A stretch of 37,012 nucleotides of DNA from an uncultured Planctomycetales bacterium (GTDB lineage: Bacteria > Planctomycetota > Planctomycetia > Isosphaerales > Isosphaeraceae), in NCBI GenBank assembly GCA_903926465.1, contig CAIYJE010000172.1, forward strand, positions 1 to 37,012, in the 5' to 3' direction. Of the stretch, positions 1 to 8,251 are shown one piece after another; the first letter of the stretch is position 1, and each line of letters starts with the position of its first letter. A program made the position numbers and the translations under genes. The notes below the pieces were generated by a model. The model ran no database searches, had not been told where the DNA came from, and worked only from the letters and a program-made list of their open reading frames with translations.

Positions 1-1
1 C

Positions 2-109
2 AATGCATGGCTGGGGGATGATGAAGCACTTCAAAAGCACCTCGCCAATCGCCCCGGCCAACCGTATGGAAGACCGTCAAACCGCACGCAATCATGCAAG
101 GCTGCATAG
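2..109 (+). CDS. Possible C-terminal tail of a gene entering from the left
   Basis: An open frame runs from base 2 to a TAG at 107-109 and gives about 35 residues beginning N-A-W-L-G-D-D-E-A-L and ending C-K-A-A. The composition (acidic/Leu helix-like start, then Pro/Arg-rich end) looks like an ordinary protein tail, and the gene would converge on the tatA gene that ends at 161. The piece is too short to recognise a family. It may be a chance open frame, so this is a weak call. Confidence 0.3.
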   Translation, partial: NAWLGDDEALQKHLANRPGQPYGRPSNRTQSCKAA

Positions 110-129
110 TTGCACAAAAACATTAGTGT

Positions 130-158
130 GCCTGCACCCCCTGTGATTTATTGCAGGC
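130..158. terminator. Inverted repeat between convergent genes
   Basis: A perfect 7-bp stem (GCCTGCA at 130-136 with TGCAGGC at 152-158) encloses a 15-base loop directly after the tatA stop codon. Reading on the minus strand a short T run follows about ten bases later (near 116-120), so it could be a weak terminator for the tat genes. Function is inferred from position only. Confidence 0.3.
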
Positions 159-160
159 GA

Positions 161-469
161 TCAGAAGTCCGAGCGGGCCACAGTGCCTGCTGATTCTCGG
201 GTGGGTGGAAGGGTTGGGGGCTCAAACTTGGGCACTACGTAATCGTGTCCGGGATCGAGCTTGCTCTCATAGGCGCCATGGCTCTGGGAGGCTGTGCTGG
301 TTGCGGCAGTCACGGGCTCGTCTTCACCCATCCCCTGCAGCCCTTTCTTGAACTCGACAATTCCCTTACCGAGCGAGCGACCCACTTCCGGCAGCCGTTT
401 TCCAAAAAGGAGCACGGCAATCAACATCAGGACCAGCATCTCGCCTGGACCAAGTGAACCGGGGAACAT
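161..469 (-). CDS. tatA: Twin-arginine translocase subunit TatA/TatE (copy 1)
   Basis: TatA-family pore subunit of the Sec-independent (Tat) pathway, which moves folded proteins across the cytoplasmic membrane. The 102-residue product has the family layout: a short N-terminal membrane helix (about residues 8-23, ending in the F-G hinge), the amphipathic helix with the L-P-E-V-G-R-S-L-G-K and E-F-K-K-G signatures (about 24-44), then a variable acidic and Pro/Thr-rich tail. The ATG at 467-469 is preceded by GGAG at a workable distance. A second paralogue lies 150 bases upstream on the same strand, so the two look like a tandem duplication within one transcription unit. No tatC is visible here. 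TatA and TatE cannot be told apart from sequence alone. Confidence 0.93.
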   Translation of the reverse strand: MFPGSLGPGEMLVLMLIAVLLFGKRLPEVGRSLGKGIVEFKKGLQGMGEDEPVTAATSTASQSHGAYESKLDPGHDYVVPKFEPPTLPPTRESAGTVARSDF

Positions 470-619
470 GGCTGTGTTTCTCCTTGATCAAACCGAATCA
501 TGAGTGCCTTGGTGAATCAATCTTGCAGAGCCAGGTGGCCTAAGCCATTCCCGGGGCGGAGGATCTCAACCGTGGTCGGTGGGTTAAGGGGGCCATCCGC
601 CCATGTCACTGAACCGGGT

Positions 620-835
620 TCACGGGGTATGGGTGCTGTTGGGCTTCTGGTCGGTGCTGGTGCCAACCTGGTTGATCTCGTCTTCGATTCCAGAGATCCC
701 CTTCTTGAACTCGGTCACGCTTTTCCCGAGTGAACGCATGACGCTGGGCAGACGGTTGCCGAACATGAGCAGGGCCACAAAGCCAACGATCAAAAGTTCA
801 GGACCGTGCAGGCTGGGAAAGAATGCGTAGAGCAT
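620..835 (-). CDS. tatA: Twin-arginine translocase subunit TatA/TatE (copy 2)
   Basis: Second TatA/E-family protein, 71 residues, with one membrane helix (about residues 11-25, G-P-E-L-L-I-V-G then the F-G hinge) and the amphipathic L-P-S-V-M-R-S-L-G-K-S-V-T-E-F-K-K-G segment. The tail is shorter than in the downstream copy and the N-terminus differs (M-L-Y-A-F-F-P against M-F-P-G-S-L-G), so the copies have diverged and are not a recent duplicate. A clear AGGAG precedes the ATG at 833-835. The gene lies between a small membrane-protein gene (ends 891) and copy 1 (starts 469), all on the minus strand. Confidence 0.93.
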   Translation of the reverse strand: MLYAFFPSLHGPELLIVGFVALLMFGNRLPSVMRSLGKSVTEFKKGISGIEDEINQVGTSTDQKPNSTHTP

Positions 836-890
836 GGAAATCTCCTGGTTCAGGCAAAAGACCGAGTGGATCGGTGAGAGCGGTCAAAGT

Positions 891-1277
891 TCAAGGGCTG
901 GACGGAGTTGGCAGAGTCGAGATCGGTTTACTGGTGAAAGCGACAGACCGAGCCATGTGGACTCGGGTTACGAAGAGGATCCCCACCAGAAGTAGTACCA
1001 TGGCAATGGCAAGCTTGCGCCAGTTCCAGCGGCGTTTCGGCCGGTCTGGAATTGGGGCGGTCCGGGGCGCACTGGTCGCCCGCCCGCGCGGGGGCGTGGG
1101 TGCGGGCCTGAGCGTGGGGGCCGGAGACGCCTTCATTTGACGGGATAGGGCTTGAAACAGCAATCGCTGAAGCCATCCCATCCGCCAGGCGAAGGCAATG
1201 AGTGCACTGGCAACCACAAGAAGCTTGGCGGGGCTGGCGAACAGTCCCAAAAAACTCCAGGGTAGGATGCGAAGCAC
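891..1277 (-). CDS. Small two-span membrane protein, function unknown
   Basis: A 128-residue product is predicted from a GTG start at 1275-1277, chosen because AGGA sits 8 bases upstream. An ATG 35 codons further out would add a non-hydrophobic Arg-rich leader with no visible ribosome site. The protein has a hydrophobic stretch near residues 4-28 (L-P-W-S-F-L-G-L-F ... A-L-I-A-F-A-W), a basic and Pro/Ala/Arg-rich middle, and a second hydrophobic helix near residues 87-103 (A-I-A-M-V-L-L-L-V-G-I-L-F-V). I do not recognise the family. It is first in line with the two tatA genes on the same strand, 55 bases from the first, so co-transcription is likely. An overlapping minus frame up to 1563 has no such structure. 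Confidence 0.55.
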   Translation of the reverse strand: MLRILPWSFLGLFASPAKLLVVASALIAFAWRMGWLQRLLFQALSRQMKASPAPTLRPAPTPPRGRATSAPRTAPIPDRPKRRWNWRKLAIAMVLLLVGILFVTRVHMARSVAFTSKPISTLPTPSSP

Positions 1278-1568
1278 AGTAAATATCCTGTTCCCTCTGC
1301 GGAACGAAAGTTCGCCCGTAAGGAAGCAAAGGCGCCAGTGGGGCGCAGAACCAAAATGACGAAACAAGATCGGGCGTGGCAACCCCGACCGTGGGTATCA
1401 GGCAGGTCACGATGTTTGTGCGGGGTGCGGAGGCGGTCCGACGATTCGGAACCGGCCGGGCCTGGCGTCTCGACAGGGACGACGCTTGGCGTAGATAAAC
1501 TATGGTACCGCCTTGTGCGGCCCGGTCAATCGGATTCCTTGAATGACCCAGAGAGAGAGTCACTCTGG
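1278..1568. other. Divergent intergenic region
   Basis: About 290 bases separate the minus-strand small membrane protein from the plus-strand methyltransferase. Promoters for both directions must lie here or inside the flanks. I see no convincing sigma-70 pair, tRNA or conserved element. Open frames crossing it on both strands give Arg/Pro-rich translations typical of non-coding GC-rich DNA. Confidence 0.4.
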
Positions 1569-2246
1569 ATGGTAATCGAAACGCGTTATGATGGCCCTGT
1601 GAAGTGGGTTGAGCTTAGCCCCGCAGGACGGACAATCCAGCTTTTTGCGCCTGCGGAACCAGATCGGCTGTTGGAGGCCGAAGAGGTTCTGGCCGCGAAT
1701 TGCCGAGATGAGTACATGCCGTACTGGGCCTATCTCTGGCCCGGCGCTTACCTTTTGGCCGAAGCGGTGGCCCGCCGCAGATGGCCTGAGGGAACACGTG
1801 CGTTGGAAATTGGCTGCGGCCTGGGTTATGCCGGCCTCGCCGGATTGAAGGCTGGGCTTTCCGTGGACTTCACGGATTATGATGCCGCCCCGTTCCCTTT
1901 TGTGGCCGAAAGTGCACGAGCCAATGGGCTGGGGCCTGAGCGGTGGTCCACGCAGCGTTTGGACTGGCGTGAGCCCCCAGACCAGACGTATCCGGTGATT
2001 CTAGGGGCCGACGTGCTTTATGAACGCCGGTTGGTGCCACTGGTGGCGCGGTTAATCTCCAGAATGATGGCGCCTGGAGGAGAGACCTTGGTGGCCGGTC
2101 CGTACCGGGTGGCGACCGAAGATCTGGGGCCCACGCTTGCCGAATATGGACTGATCTGTGAAGCCACGCCGCTGGAAACGCGGGATGTGGAAGGGAGATC
2201 GGTCCGGGGAATGCTCCAGCATATCCGGCATGCGGTCAGCCCGTAG
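1569..2246 (+). CDS. Class I SAM-dependent methyltransferase (MTase16/METTL21-like)
   Basis: Predicted cytoplasmic 225-residue methyltransferase. The SAM-binding motif I is visible at about residues 78-86 (A-L-E-I-G-C-G-L-G-Y), preceded by M-P-Y-W-A-Y-L-W-P (50-58), a hallmark of the family-16/METTL21-type lysine and small-protein methyltransferases. A motif IV-like G-A-D-V-L-Y-E follows further on. The frame is open upstream to 1338, but that part is Arg-rich and unlike a protein N-terminus. I chose the ATG at 1569, where a purine-rich GAGAGAG precedes the start. It converges on pyrD. The substrate cannot be told from sequence: a protein lysine is the family expectation, but bacterial members are poorly characterised. 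Confidence 0.8.
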   Translation: MVIETRYDGPVKWVELSPAGRTIQLFAPAEPDRLLEAEEVLAANCRDEYMPYWAYLWPGAYLLAEAVARRRWPEGTRALEIGCGLGYAGLAGLKAGLSVDFTDYDAAPFPFVAESARANGLGPERWSTQRLDWREPPDQTYPVILGADVLYERRLVPLVARLISRMMAPGGETLVAGPYRVATEDLGPTLAEYGLICEATPLETRDVEGRSVRGMLQHIRHAVSP

Positions 2247-2276
2247 AATCGGGATGGGTAGAGGCCATTTGTCAGA

Positions 2277-2313
2277 CGGAGACCGAGACCTGGCAAGCCA
2301 GGACCAGTCTCCG
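2277..2313. terminator. Nested stem-loop between convergent genes
   Basis: Outer arms CGGAGAC (2277-2283) and GTCTCCG (2307-2313) pair perfectly, and within them CCTGGC (2289-2294) pairs with GCCAGG (2297-2302) around an AA loop. It lies between the stops of the methyltransferase (+) and pyrD (-), a natural place for a shared terminator. There is no strong T tract on either side, so a rho-independent role is uncertain. Confidence 0.4.
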
Positions 2314-2328
2314 TTGCTTCTCCGGTTC

Positions 2329-3252
2329 TTAGCCCCGGTTAGAGCGGAGCGTGCCCACAATCTCCCGAACTGAGCCGGCCCCAAGCGATGCAATTTTCTC
2401 AGGAAGCGAATCGAGCAAGCGGGCCGAGGCACCTGGGTCGGCAAACGTCGCGGTTCCCACTTGAATGGCCGAGGCACCGGCCACCAGAAATTCCATGGCG
2501 TCGTCTGCGGTCCAGATACCGCCAATGCCAATGATCGGGCATTTGGGAAGCGCGCGAGCGACCTCCCAAACCATGCGCAGGGCCAGCGGCTTGATTGCCG
2601 GGCCAGAGAGTCCACCCACGTCGTTGGCCAGAATTGGCCGGCGTTTTCGCCAATCGATGGCCATGCCCCGGAAAGTGTTCACCAGGCTCACGGCATCGGC
2701 TCCGCCGCTGGCGGCTGCCCGCGCAATTGTCACGATGTCGGTTACGTTGGGGGTGAGCTTGGCAATAATCGGGTATGGGCAGGCCTCACGCACGCGCCCA
2801 ACCAGCCGTTCAACGGCAGTCGGGTCAATTCCCATGTCCAATCCATGGCTCACGTTGGGGCAAGAAACGTTGAGTTCCACGGCTGCCAGCCCGGTCTCGG
2901 CTGCAAGCTGTGCGGCCATAGACACGAACTGGTCCTCGTTTTCGCCAGCGATGTTGGCAATGATCGGGGTGCCCAGGGTGCGCAGGTAGGGAAGATGGTG
3001 CTGGAGGAAGTGGTCAATTCCATCGTTATCCAGGCCGATGGCATTGAGCAGTCCGCTGGCGGTCTCAACGGTTCGGGGGGTGGGGTTGCCGGCCCTGGGT
3101 TGCGCGGTCACGGTTTTGGGGATAACGCCGCCCAGGCGGGATACGTCGAGAAACCTGGTCATTTCTCGCACATATCCGAAGGTGCCGGAGGCCACGAGAA
3201 CCGGGTTATTCAGGGTGAGGCGGCCCAGCCGCACGCTCAGATCAACATTCAC
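2329..3252 (-). CDS. pyrD: Dihydroorotate dehydrogenase, class 1B catalytic subunit
   Basis: Catalyses oxidation of dihydroorotate to orotate in pyrimidine synthesis, with FMN. The 307-residue length fits class 1. Visible signatures are the [11 protein letters not shown] start (16-26), the I-P-K-T-V-T segment with FMN-binding Lys (K46), L-L-N-A-I-G-L-D-N (68-76), the catalytic-base Cys in N-V-S-C-P-N-V (C131), K165, and the phosphate-binding G-I-G-G-I (242-246). Cys rather than Ser at the base position and the overall pattern place it in the soluble class 1B, which normally pairs with the iron-sulfur/FAD subunit PyrK. No pyrK is in the window. The start is a GTG at 3250-3252 with AAGGAG upstream; an open extension to 3888 has no support. 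Confidence 0.95.
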   Translation of the reverse strand: MNVDLSVRLGRLTLNNPVLVASGTFGYVREMTRFLDVSRLGGVIPKTVTAQPRAGNPTPRTVETASGLLNAIGLDNDGIDHFLQHHLPYLRTLGTPIIANIAGENEDQFVSMAAQLAAETGLAAVELNVSCPNVSHGLDMGIDPTAVERLVGRVREACPYPIIAKLTPNVTDIVTIARAAASGGADAVSLVNTFRGMAIDWRKRRPILANDVGGLSGPAIKPLALRMVWEVARALPKCPIIGIGGIWTADDAMEFLVAGASAIQVGTATFADPGASARLLDSLPEKIASLGAGSVREIVGTLRSNRG

Positions 3253-3351
3253 GAGACACGCTCCTTGGTTGCGTCTTTTCGTCTTGAAGAGTAGCGTTCT
3301 TGCGGGCGTGTGACGAGGGATCTCTGGTCTGGCGAACAGGTGCGGATAGCC

Positions 3352-4709
3352 ATGGAGCCACAACCAACGAAGCCATTGGGTCTGCCCTGGTGGCCTGGAT
3401 TTCTGGCCTTTGCCGTGGCCTTGGTCGTTTATCTGGCGAATGGTCGGGAACTGGGAACTTACGACACCGAGCCAACGTCTTTGCTGGTTCAGACGCTGAT
3501 TGGTGGCGATGGTGTGGTGCTTGATCGGTTCGCTCCGTTGCTCAGGGAGCCAGACGGCCGCCTGCCAGACTATGTGGCGCGGAAGCATGGCCGACTGGTG
3601 TCTCGGTATCCGGTGGCACCGGCCATTCTGGCGGTACCGCTCAGTATTCCCCAGCGCTGGTGGCTGGATGGGATGAAGCACGGCTGGAACTCCGTGGTGC
3701 AGGGAGAGCGGCTGCATGCGCGCTGGATGGCCAAGAACTCGGCGGCGGTTCTGGCGGCCCTGGCGGTTAGTTTGTTGCCTGGGCTCTTGTGGCAGTTGGG
3801 ATTGGGTTCCGGTGCTGGCGTGGCGGTTGTGGCGTTTGCGTTTGGTTCGACCTTCTGGACGATTGGCAGCCAGGCGCTGTGGCAGCACGGTTCCGCCGTT
3901 TTGTGTTTTGTGGTTGCGTTGCGGCTTCTGGCAGTACCTGTTCCTGGCTGGTGGCGGTTACTGGTTGGCGGGCTGGCCGCGGGCCTGATGGTGGCCTGTC
4001 GTGCCATTGACCTCATCTTTGCGCTGGCCATTGTGGGTTGGCTAGTTTGGACTCAGCGTGGTCGAGTGCTCTGGTTTTTCGGGGGTTTTCTGCCGGTGGT
4101 GGCGGCCGTGGTGGCGTATAACATGGTGTGGTTTGGAACTCCGCTGGGTGGACAGGCGGAACTGGAATCGTTGCACCCGGAATTGCACGGAGTGGCGGGT
4201 CCGTGGACCTGGAACCCTGGCCCTGGCCTGCTGGGCACACTTTTGAGCCCGAGCCGGGGGCTGTTCATCTTCATGCCGTGGGTGGCGGTGGCGTTGCTTT
4301 TCTTGCCGCTGGCCGTATCCCGGTTGCGATCGCTGCCGTTAATTCCCTGGGTTCTGCTCGCTTTGCTACCGTACTGTCTGGTGCTTTCGGTCTACACGGT
4401 CTGGTGGGCCGGGTTCTGCTATGGGCCCAGATACTGGACCGATGCCACGCCCCTGTTTGCGATTCTGCTGGCTGCGGTTGCGTGTGTTTTGCATGGTCGA
4501 TGGCGATTGGCCTGGGCACCGCTGCTGGCGGGTGTTCTGGTGGCGATTCTGCTTCAGACGCTGGGGCCTGGTGTTACCCGAGTTCCTGGAACCTGCTGCC
4601 GGCCAATATAGATACCCACCATGAGCGGCTGTGGGACTGGCAAGACAGTGAGGTGACCCGTTGTATTCGGGAGAAGCTGCTGATCCCTCAGAACCGGCCA
4701 TGGCGGTAG
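3352..4709 (+). pseudogene. Polytopic glycosyltransferase-39/PMT-like membrane protein, C-terminus split by a frameshift
   Basis: Integral membrane protein with about ten hydrophobic spans (first near residues 14-30) between short loops, in the style of dolichyl-phosphate-mannose mannosyltransferase-like GT-C enzymes. The N-terminal loop contains Y-D-T-E-P-T-S and R-Y-P-V-A-P. The first frame stops at 4609-4611 after a Cys/Pro-rich end. The conserved tail typical of such proteins (A-W-C-Y-P-S-S-W-N-L, then N-I-D and E-R-L-W-D-W) is read in another frame from about 4563 to a TAG at 4707-4709. One missing G in the G run at 4563-4566 explains this: with five Gs the frame joins exactly. It is either a real lesion or a homopolymer sequencing error. 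The start chosen is ATG 3352; GTGs at 3310 and 3340 are alternatives. The acceptor substrate is unknown. Confidence 0.75.
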
Positions 4710-4812
4710 CGACCGGATTCCGGTTTGCGATACGATCAGAGATCGAGCAACGCGTCTGTCTTGCAGGACGTTTCAGGACCTGGACGGGCGACCCGGTTTT
4801 GAAGGAGTGACC

Positions 4813-5232
4813 ATGTCGCGAGCAGGAATCTGGGCCGTGGGGCTGTGTGGTCTGTTGGTCGCTGGTTCTTACGTGCTTGCCCAGGGGACGGCTGCCCCCA
4901 AGGCGGCCACCGGGGAGACCGGTGGCCACAGCTTTGGCAAGAAGATTCTTTATGTGGTGACCCGGCCAAAAGATAGTCATAGTGAGGCCGGCTACGCGGT
5001 GTATGAGCAGGCAGAAGTGATGAAGCTGGGCGGTCCGTCTTTCCTGATGGGCAAGGTACCGGACTGGGGTGTGGATGACCCGGTCTCAAAGATCACCAAG
5101 GGATCGGTTGTCTGGACCCCCATGTCAGAGATTTTGCAGATCACCGAGTTCGAGACGCTGGACAAAGCTCGCGAGTTTTTTGAGCTGGCCGTCCATGCCG
5201 CGTCTGAAGCCGAGGATGATTCTGCGCCTTGA
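4813..5232 (+). CDS. Small secreted protein, function unknown
   Basis: The 139-residue product starts at ATG 4813 with GAAGGAG immediately upstream. The N-terminus is a clear Sec-type signal peptide: basic M-S-R, hydrophobic I-W-A-V-G-L-C-G-L-L-V-A-G, then V-L-A-Q as a probable cleavage site near residue 24. The mature part has G-K-K-I-L-Y-V-V-T, an aromatic and charged centre, and an acidic C-terminus (E-A-E-D-D-S-A-P). I recognise no domain. The F-E-T-L-D-K-A-R-E-F-F-E-L-A segment reads as an amphipathic helix. It follows the split membrane protein by about 100 bases and precedes the FAD oxidase by 79 bases, so it may share a transcript with either. Confidence 0.75.
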   Translation: MSRAGIWAVGLCGLLVAGSYVLAQGTAAPKAATGETGGHSFGKKILYVVTRPKDSHSEAGYAVYEQAEVMKLGGPSFLMGKVPDWGVDDPVSKITKGSVVWTPMSEILQITEFETLDKAREFFELAVHAASEAEDDSAP

Positions 5233-5311
5233 GCTTGGATGTTTTCCTGAAAGATCTCCCCTGCTCTTCTGCTTTTCCCGCCCACATCGGTACCGATAGT
5301 CTGAGAGACTC

Positions 5312-8224
5312 ATGACGGAATCTGTTGCACTCGGTCGACTTGAGTCGGCGCTCCAATCCCAGACTCGTGCCGAGCTTCGATTTGACGCTGGGCACCGGGG
5401 CCTGTATGCCACGGATGCCAGTCTGTACCAGATTATGCCGGCGGGGGTGGTGATCCCCCGATCGGCGTCCGAGTTACCGGTGATCGTCCGGCTGGCGGCC
5501 GAGCATGGCGTATCCATTGTCCCGCGTGGAGGTGCGACCAGCCTCACCGGCCAGACGGTGGGGCCTGGGCTGATTCTCGATTGTTCCAAGTACCTGCAGC
5601 GGATCGGAATTGTCGATCGGGACCGGATGACCGTGGATGTGGAACCCGGTGTGGTGCTGGATCGGCTCAATGCACAACTGACTCCGCTGGGCCTGATGTT
5701 CGCGCCTGATGTGTCAACCAGTGACCGGGCGACGATAGGCGGGATGATTGGCAACAACTCCGCGGGAGCCAGGTCGCTGCGGTATGGAAAAACGGTCGAC
5801 CACGTGGCCTCGCTCGATGTGGTACTTGATGATGGGACGCCGTTGAAACTCGAAGGGCTGGATGACACGGCGTTTGCAAATCTCTGCGCGGGCACGGGGC
5901 GTGCTGCCGAACTCCATCGAACCGTCAGCCGAATTGTCGGTGAGCATGAGTCGGAGATCCGAGCACGGTTCCCGCGCATCTTGCGCAGGGTGAGCGGTTA
6001 CAACCTGGACGAGCTGGTGCCAGGGTTGGCCGTTCGACCGCTGGGCTGGCCGGCCGAGCCCTGGCAATTCAATCTCGCGCGGTTGATTGTGGGCTCAGAA
6101 GGAACCCTGGCGGTGGTGCGGGGTGCTCGCTTGCGGCTGGTGAAACGGCCGGCGTTCCAGGGTTTGGTCGTGCTCTCGTTTAGCTCAATTCCGGCCGCCT
6201 TGGAGCGGCTGCAAGATATTCTAGAAACCGGGCCGATCTCGGTAGAGATGCTGGATCGGACCATTTTGGATCTGGCGGCGGCGCAGCCTGGAATGGCATC
6301 GGCGTTAGACTTCACGGCCGGTCGTCCGGAAGCGGTTCTGGCCGCCCAGTTTTATGCAGAGACAGAGTCGGAACTTCGGGACCGAACCGAGGATTTGGCT
6401 GCCCGGTTTGAAGGGCACCCTGGGGTACTCGGGGTGCGCAAACGTGGGGCCGATGCCGCCCGTGACTCGTTCTGGAAGGTTCGCAAGGCGGGGCTTTCGT
6501 TGCTGATGGGGTTGGTGGGAGATGCCAAGCCGGTGGCGTTTGTGGAAGATACGGCCGTGGCGCCGGAACGGTTGCCGGCGTTTTATGAGCGATTCCTGCA
6601 GATTGTGGAGCGGCATGGTGCCCGTGCCGCCTGCTATGGCCATGCCGATGTGGGATGTTTGCACATCCGGCCGATTCTTGATGTAAAGACCGACCACGGG
6701 CGCCGGCAACTGGAAGGCATTGCGGCAGAGGTGGCCGGGTTGGTGGCCGAGTTCGAGGGTGCCATGAGCGGCGAGCATGGCGACGGCCTGGCGCGTAGCC
6801 GCTGGAACCGGCCGTTGTTTGGCGAATCGGTGTACCAGGCATTCCAGCAGGTCAAGGCGGCGTTTGATCCCCACAATCGCCTGAATCCCGGCAAGGTGGT
6901 TGCTGAGCCTGCCCTCACCGATCACCTGCGGCTTGGGCCGGCTTATCACAGCATTGACCCGGAATCGACGGCTCTGGATTTTTCGGCCCAGGGCGGTTTC
7001 AGCCGCGCCATCGAGATGTGCTCAGGTGTTGGAGCATGTCGCAAGGTGGGTACGGGAACCATGTGCCCCAGCTACATGGTTACGCTGGATGAGGAGCACA
7101 GCACGCGTGGGCGGGCCAACCTGCTCAGGCTGGCCATTTCCGGCCAGCTTCCAGACGGGCTGGCCGATGCTTCGCTTCATGAGGCGCTGGACCTGTGCCT
7201 GGGGTGCAAGGCCTGCAAGACCGAATGCCCATCCAATGTGGATATGGCCAACCTGAAAGCGGAGACATTGCATCAGCTTCATTTGTCTCAGGGGGTGCCG
7301 CTGACCGATCTGGCCTTTGGGCATGTTTACCGCTGGTTGCCGCTGGCGTCGGCCGTGGCACCGCTGGCGAATGCGGCCTCGCGGGTTCGGCCGCTACGCT
7401 GGCTAATGGAGAAGGCAACAGGTATCGACCGGCGTCGAGGCTTGCCAGTCTTCGCGCCCACCTCATTTCGTCGCTGGTTCAGAAAACACACGCCGGCAGG
7501 TGGTGCGGGTCGGCTTGGTGAAGTCATTCTGCTGGATGACTGCTTCACCAATGTGAATGCGCCGGCCGCCGGCCAGGCGGCGGTTCGAGTGCTAGAGGCC
7601 GCTGGTTATCGGGTGCGGCTGGCAGGGTTGGACTGTTGCGGCCGGCCGGCAATTTCCAAGGGATTGCTAGACGTGGCCCGTTCACTGGCAGGGGCAAACG
7701 TTCGTGCTCTGGCTCCGCACGCTGCGCGCGGGGTTCCGATTCTGGGAATCGAGCCAAGCTGCATCACCACGTTTGTGGATGAATATCATGATTTTCGGCT
7801 GGGCGAAGACGCCAGGGTGGTGGCTTCTGCCTGCGGGCTGGTAGATGACTTCGTGGCCGATCCTGCACGTGTGCCGGACCTTCCGCTCAGGCCGCTAGAC
7901 CGGCAGATTCTGGTGCATGGGCACTGTCAGCAGAAGGCGGTTTTGGGTACGGCCGGTACAGAGGCTGCACTCAGGCGAATTCCTGGTGCCCAGGTTCAAA
8001 TGCTGGATTCCGGCTGTTGTGGGATGGCCGGTTCGTTCGGCTATGAGGTCAGCCATCGGGAGGTCAGCGAAGCGCTGGCAAATCGCGTACTTCTGCCTGC
8101 GCTCCGTAACAACCCAGATGCTTTGCTGGCCGCGCCCGGGTTTTCTTGCCGGAGCCAGGTCCACGACCTGGCCGGTGCCCGAGCCCAACACCCGATCGAG
8201 ATTATTGCCGGGCAGTTGAGCTAA
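5312..8224 (+). CDS. FAD-binding and (Fe-S)-binding oxidoreductase (D-lactate/glycolate/2-hydroxyacid dehydrogenase type)
   Basis: A 970-residue fusion of a VAO-type FAD oxidase (GlcD/D-lactate dehydrogenase-like) with a ferredoxin/CCG electron-transfer part (GlpC/LutA-like). It probably oxidises a D-2-hydroxyacid and hands electrons to a membrane acceptor. The N-terminal FAD-binding motif P-R-G-G-A-T-S-L-T-G-Q is at 71-81 and the G-N-N-S-A-G-A segment near 147-153. The C-terminal substrate domain ends with G-E-H-G-D-G and N-P-G-K-V. Two iron-sulfur cysteine sets follow: C570, C576, C585 and C629, C632, C635, C639 (C-L-G-C-K-A-C-K-T-E-C-P). Two C-C-G motifs sit at about 775 and 902. The single-chain layout resembles YdiJ/Dld2-type enzymes. 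The exact substrate is not decidable. Start ATG 5312 follows GAGAG. Confidence 0.93.
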   Translation: MTESVALGRLESALQSQTRAELRFDAGHRGLYATDASLYQIMPAGVVIPRSASELPVIVRLAAEHGVSIVPRGGATSLTGQTVGPGLILDCSKYLQRIGIVDRDRMTVDVEPGVVLDRLNAQLTPLGLMFAPDVSTSDRATIGGMIGNNSAGARSLRYGKTVDHVASLDVVLDDGTPLKLEGLDDTAFANLCAGTGRAAELHRTVSRIVGEHESEIRARFPRILRRVSGYNLDELVPGLAVRPLGWPAEPWQFNLARLIVGSEGTLAVVRGARLRLVKRPAFQGLVVLSFSSIPAALERLQDILETGPISVEMLDRTILDLAAAQPGMASALDFTAGRPEAVLAAQFYAETESELRDRTEDLAARFEGHPGVLGVRKRGADAARDSFWKVRKAGLSLLMGLVGDAKPVAFVEDTAVAPERLPAFYERFLQIVERHGARAACYGHADVGCLHIRPILDVKTDHGRRQLEGIAAEVAGLVAEFEGAMSGEHGDGLARSRWNRPLFGESVYQAFQQVKAAFDPHNRLNPGKVVAEPALTDHLRLGPAYHSIDPESTALDFSAQGGFSRAIEMCSGVGACRKVGTGTMCPSYMVTLDEEHSTRGRANLLRLAISGQLPDGLADASLHEALDLCLGCKACKTECPSNVDMANLKAETLHQLHLSQGVPLTDLAFGHVYRWLPLASAVAPLANAASRVRPLRWLMEKATGIDRRRGLPVFAPTSFRRWFRKHTPAGGAGRLGEVILLDDCFTNVNAPAAGQAAVRVLEAAGYRVRLAGLDCCGRPAISKGLLDVARSLAGANVRALAPHAARGVPILGIEPSCITTFVDEYHDFRLGEDARVVASACGLVDDFVADPARVPDLPLRPLDRQILVHGHCQQKAVLGTAGTEAALRRIPGAQVQMLDSGCCGMAGSFGYEVSHREVSEALANRVLLPALRNNPDALLAAPGFSCRSQVHDLAGARAQHPIEIIAGQLS

Positions 8225-8251
8225 ACTGCCAAGGTGGCTGTGGAATTGGGC

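Noticed and set aside
928-1563. Long minus-strand open frame of 211 residues
   Set aside because: It overlaps the two-span membrane protein in another frame and gives Arg/Pro/Ser-rich sequence without a ribosome site or helices; it is a GC-driven shadow.
3253-3888. N-terminal extension of pyrD by about 210 residues
   Set aside because: It would run antisense through the membrane-protein gene, is Arg/Gln/Pro-rich, and the GTG at 3252 has a proper ribosome site and the family's N-terminus.
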